Source of the DNA: Prochlorococcus marinus XMU1411
GTDB taxonomy: Bacteria; Cyanobacteriota; Cyanobacteriia; PCC-6307; Cyanobiaceae
Reading direction: 5' to 3'
DNA: 64,000 nt
Assembly (NCBI RefSeq): GCF_017696075.1
Contig: NZ_JAAORI010000003.1
Span: forward strand, 372,001-436,000
Part shown: piece by piece, positions 63,626 through 64,000 of the stretch
Position numbering within the stretch: position 1 is the stretch's first letter
Layout of the letters: each line of letters begins with the position of its first letter
Translations under genes and position numbers: made by a program
Notes under the pieces: model-generated
What the model was told of the DNA's origin: nothing
What the model saw: only the letters and a program-made list of their open reading frames with translations
Database searches by the model: none

Positions 63626-64000
63626 TTAAATTTTGATACTTAATCCACTTTTAGAAGATTCTCTTATGGCTTCGCAAACTTTATGACTAGCAAGTCCCTC
63701 ACATAAGCCTGGGATTACAGGTGTTTTATTAATTATACTCTTAGCCCATAAATTTTGAATTCTCAAAACTGGAGCTATTCTCCCATCAGTCCATGTTTTT
63801 TCAAAATTAAAACTTGAATCTGCAGTTAGATTTTGTATTTTATTTTCGTTGTTTGAATATTTCAAATTAAAACCATGTACATAATCTTTTTGGTTTTCGC
63901 TTTTAAGAATAAGTGAACCTTCGCTTCCATATATTTCTAAACTAAATCCTCTACCATTTTTAGAAATCGATGATAAAGATACCTGACATGGAATAAGATT
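63626..64000 (-). CDS. Gfo/Idh/MocA-type oxidoreductase, C-terminal part (cut by window edge)
   Basis: The minus-strand frame is open from the right edge of the window to a stop at 63626, giving the last 124 residues. The pattern FSLEIYGSEGSLILKSEN followed by WAKSIINKTPVIPGLCEGLASHKVCEAI is the typical C-terminal beta-sheet and end helix of the Gfo/Idh/MocA family. The NAD(P)-binding half lies outside the window. The substrate cannot be inferred. It is 103 bp upstream of the class I aldolase gene on the same strand. Confidence 0.85.
   Translation of the reverse strand, partial: NLIPCQVSLSSISKNGRGFSLEIYGSEGSLILKSENQKDYVHGFNLKYSNNENKIQNLTADSSFNFEKTWTDGRIAPVLRIQNLWAKSIINKTPVIPGLCEGLASHKVCEAIRESSKSGLSIKI

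Overview
The window is a 64 kb piece of a small, strongly AT-rich cyanobacterial chromosome, most likely a high-light-adapted Prochlorococcus. Three things point there. Oxygenic-phototroph genes are present (chlP geranylgeranyl reductase, petN of cytochrome b6f, thf1/psb29, sipA, ccsA, SBPase/FBPase glpX, ferredoxin sulfite reductase). A pcyA bilin reductase is present with no phycobilisome genes in view. Genes are packed very tightly, with many 1-13 bp overlaps and frequent TTG or GTG starts. The species assignment is my inference from gene content and sequence style, not from a search. I see no rRNA, tRNA, CRISPR array, insertion sequence or prophage.

Layout. Positions 1-3051 hold small orphan genes, a DUF1499 protein and a TrkA-type K+ channel. 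Positions 3151-6885 are the complete phosphate importer pstS-pstC-pstA-pstB. Positions 7-8 kb hold micro-genes and a terminator. Positions 8098-13884 (minus strand) are a gapless four-gene cluster of PdeM phosphoesterase, Lhr-like helicase, ATP-dependent DNA ligase and metallo-beta-lactamase exonuclease, a predicted DNA repair system. Upstream on the same strand are an orphan membrane-anchored protein, a stand-alone IF-2 N-domain-like protein and a coiled-coil DUF2130 protein with what looks like a PD-(D/E)XK nuclease core. Positions 16.2-20.5 kb are a patch of very small, mostly unrecognised genes on both strands, the most accessory-looking part of the window.

Positions 20.6-27.6 kb return to core functions: petN with an overlapping 46-residue membrane protein, thf1, clpP, ftsH, sipA, a pair of M16 peptidases and pcyA. 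pcyA runs by 1-nt overlaps into a DevBCA-type exporter (27565-30393). Positions 30.4-36.6 kb contain a basic micro-protein, a glycosyltransferase, rpsB-tsf behind a leader that folds as a pseudoknot, an unknown 360-residue protein and recG. Positions 36.7-48.5 kb contain two D-Ala peptidases (VanX- and VanY-like), sir, glyS, chlP, typA, a DUF309 gene, lptB, ccsA and rpe.

Positions 48.7-54.7 kb form a carbon-flow block: glpX, hemA, glgC, gnd, pgl. It is followed by CIA30, an unknown gene, ilvD and a degenerate uracil phosphoribosyltransferase-like gene, then a pentapeptide-repeat protein and a CobW GTPase. Next come a DnaJ-type zinc-finger miniprotein behind a second pseudoknot-like leader, purS-purQ, a bidirectional terminator, class II and class I fructose-bisphosphate aldolases, and the end of an oxidoreductase cut by the window edge.

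The parts I would look at first are the ligase/helicase repair cluster with its putative nuclease neighbour, the two interleaved-helix 5' leaders, and the previously easy-to-miss micro-genes, several of which overlap their neighbour by ATGA.
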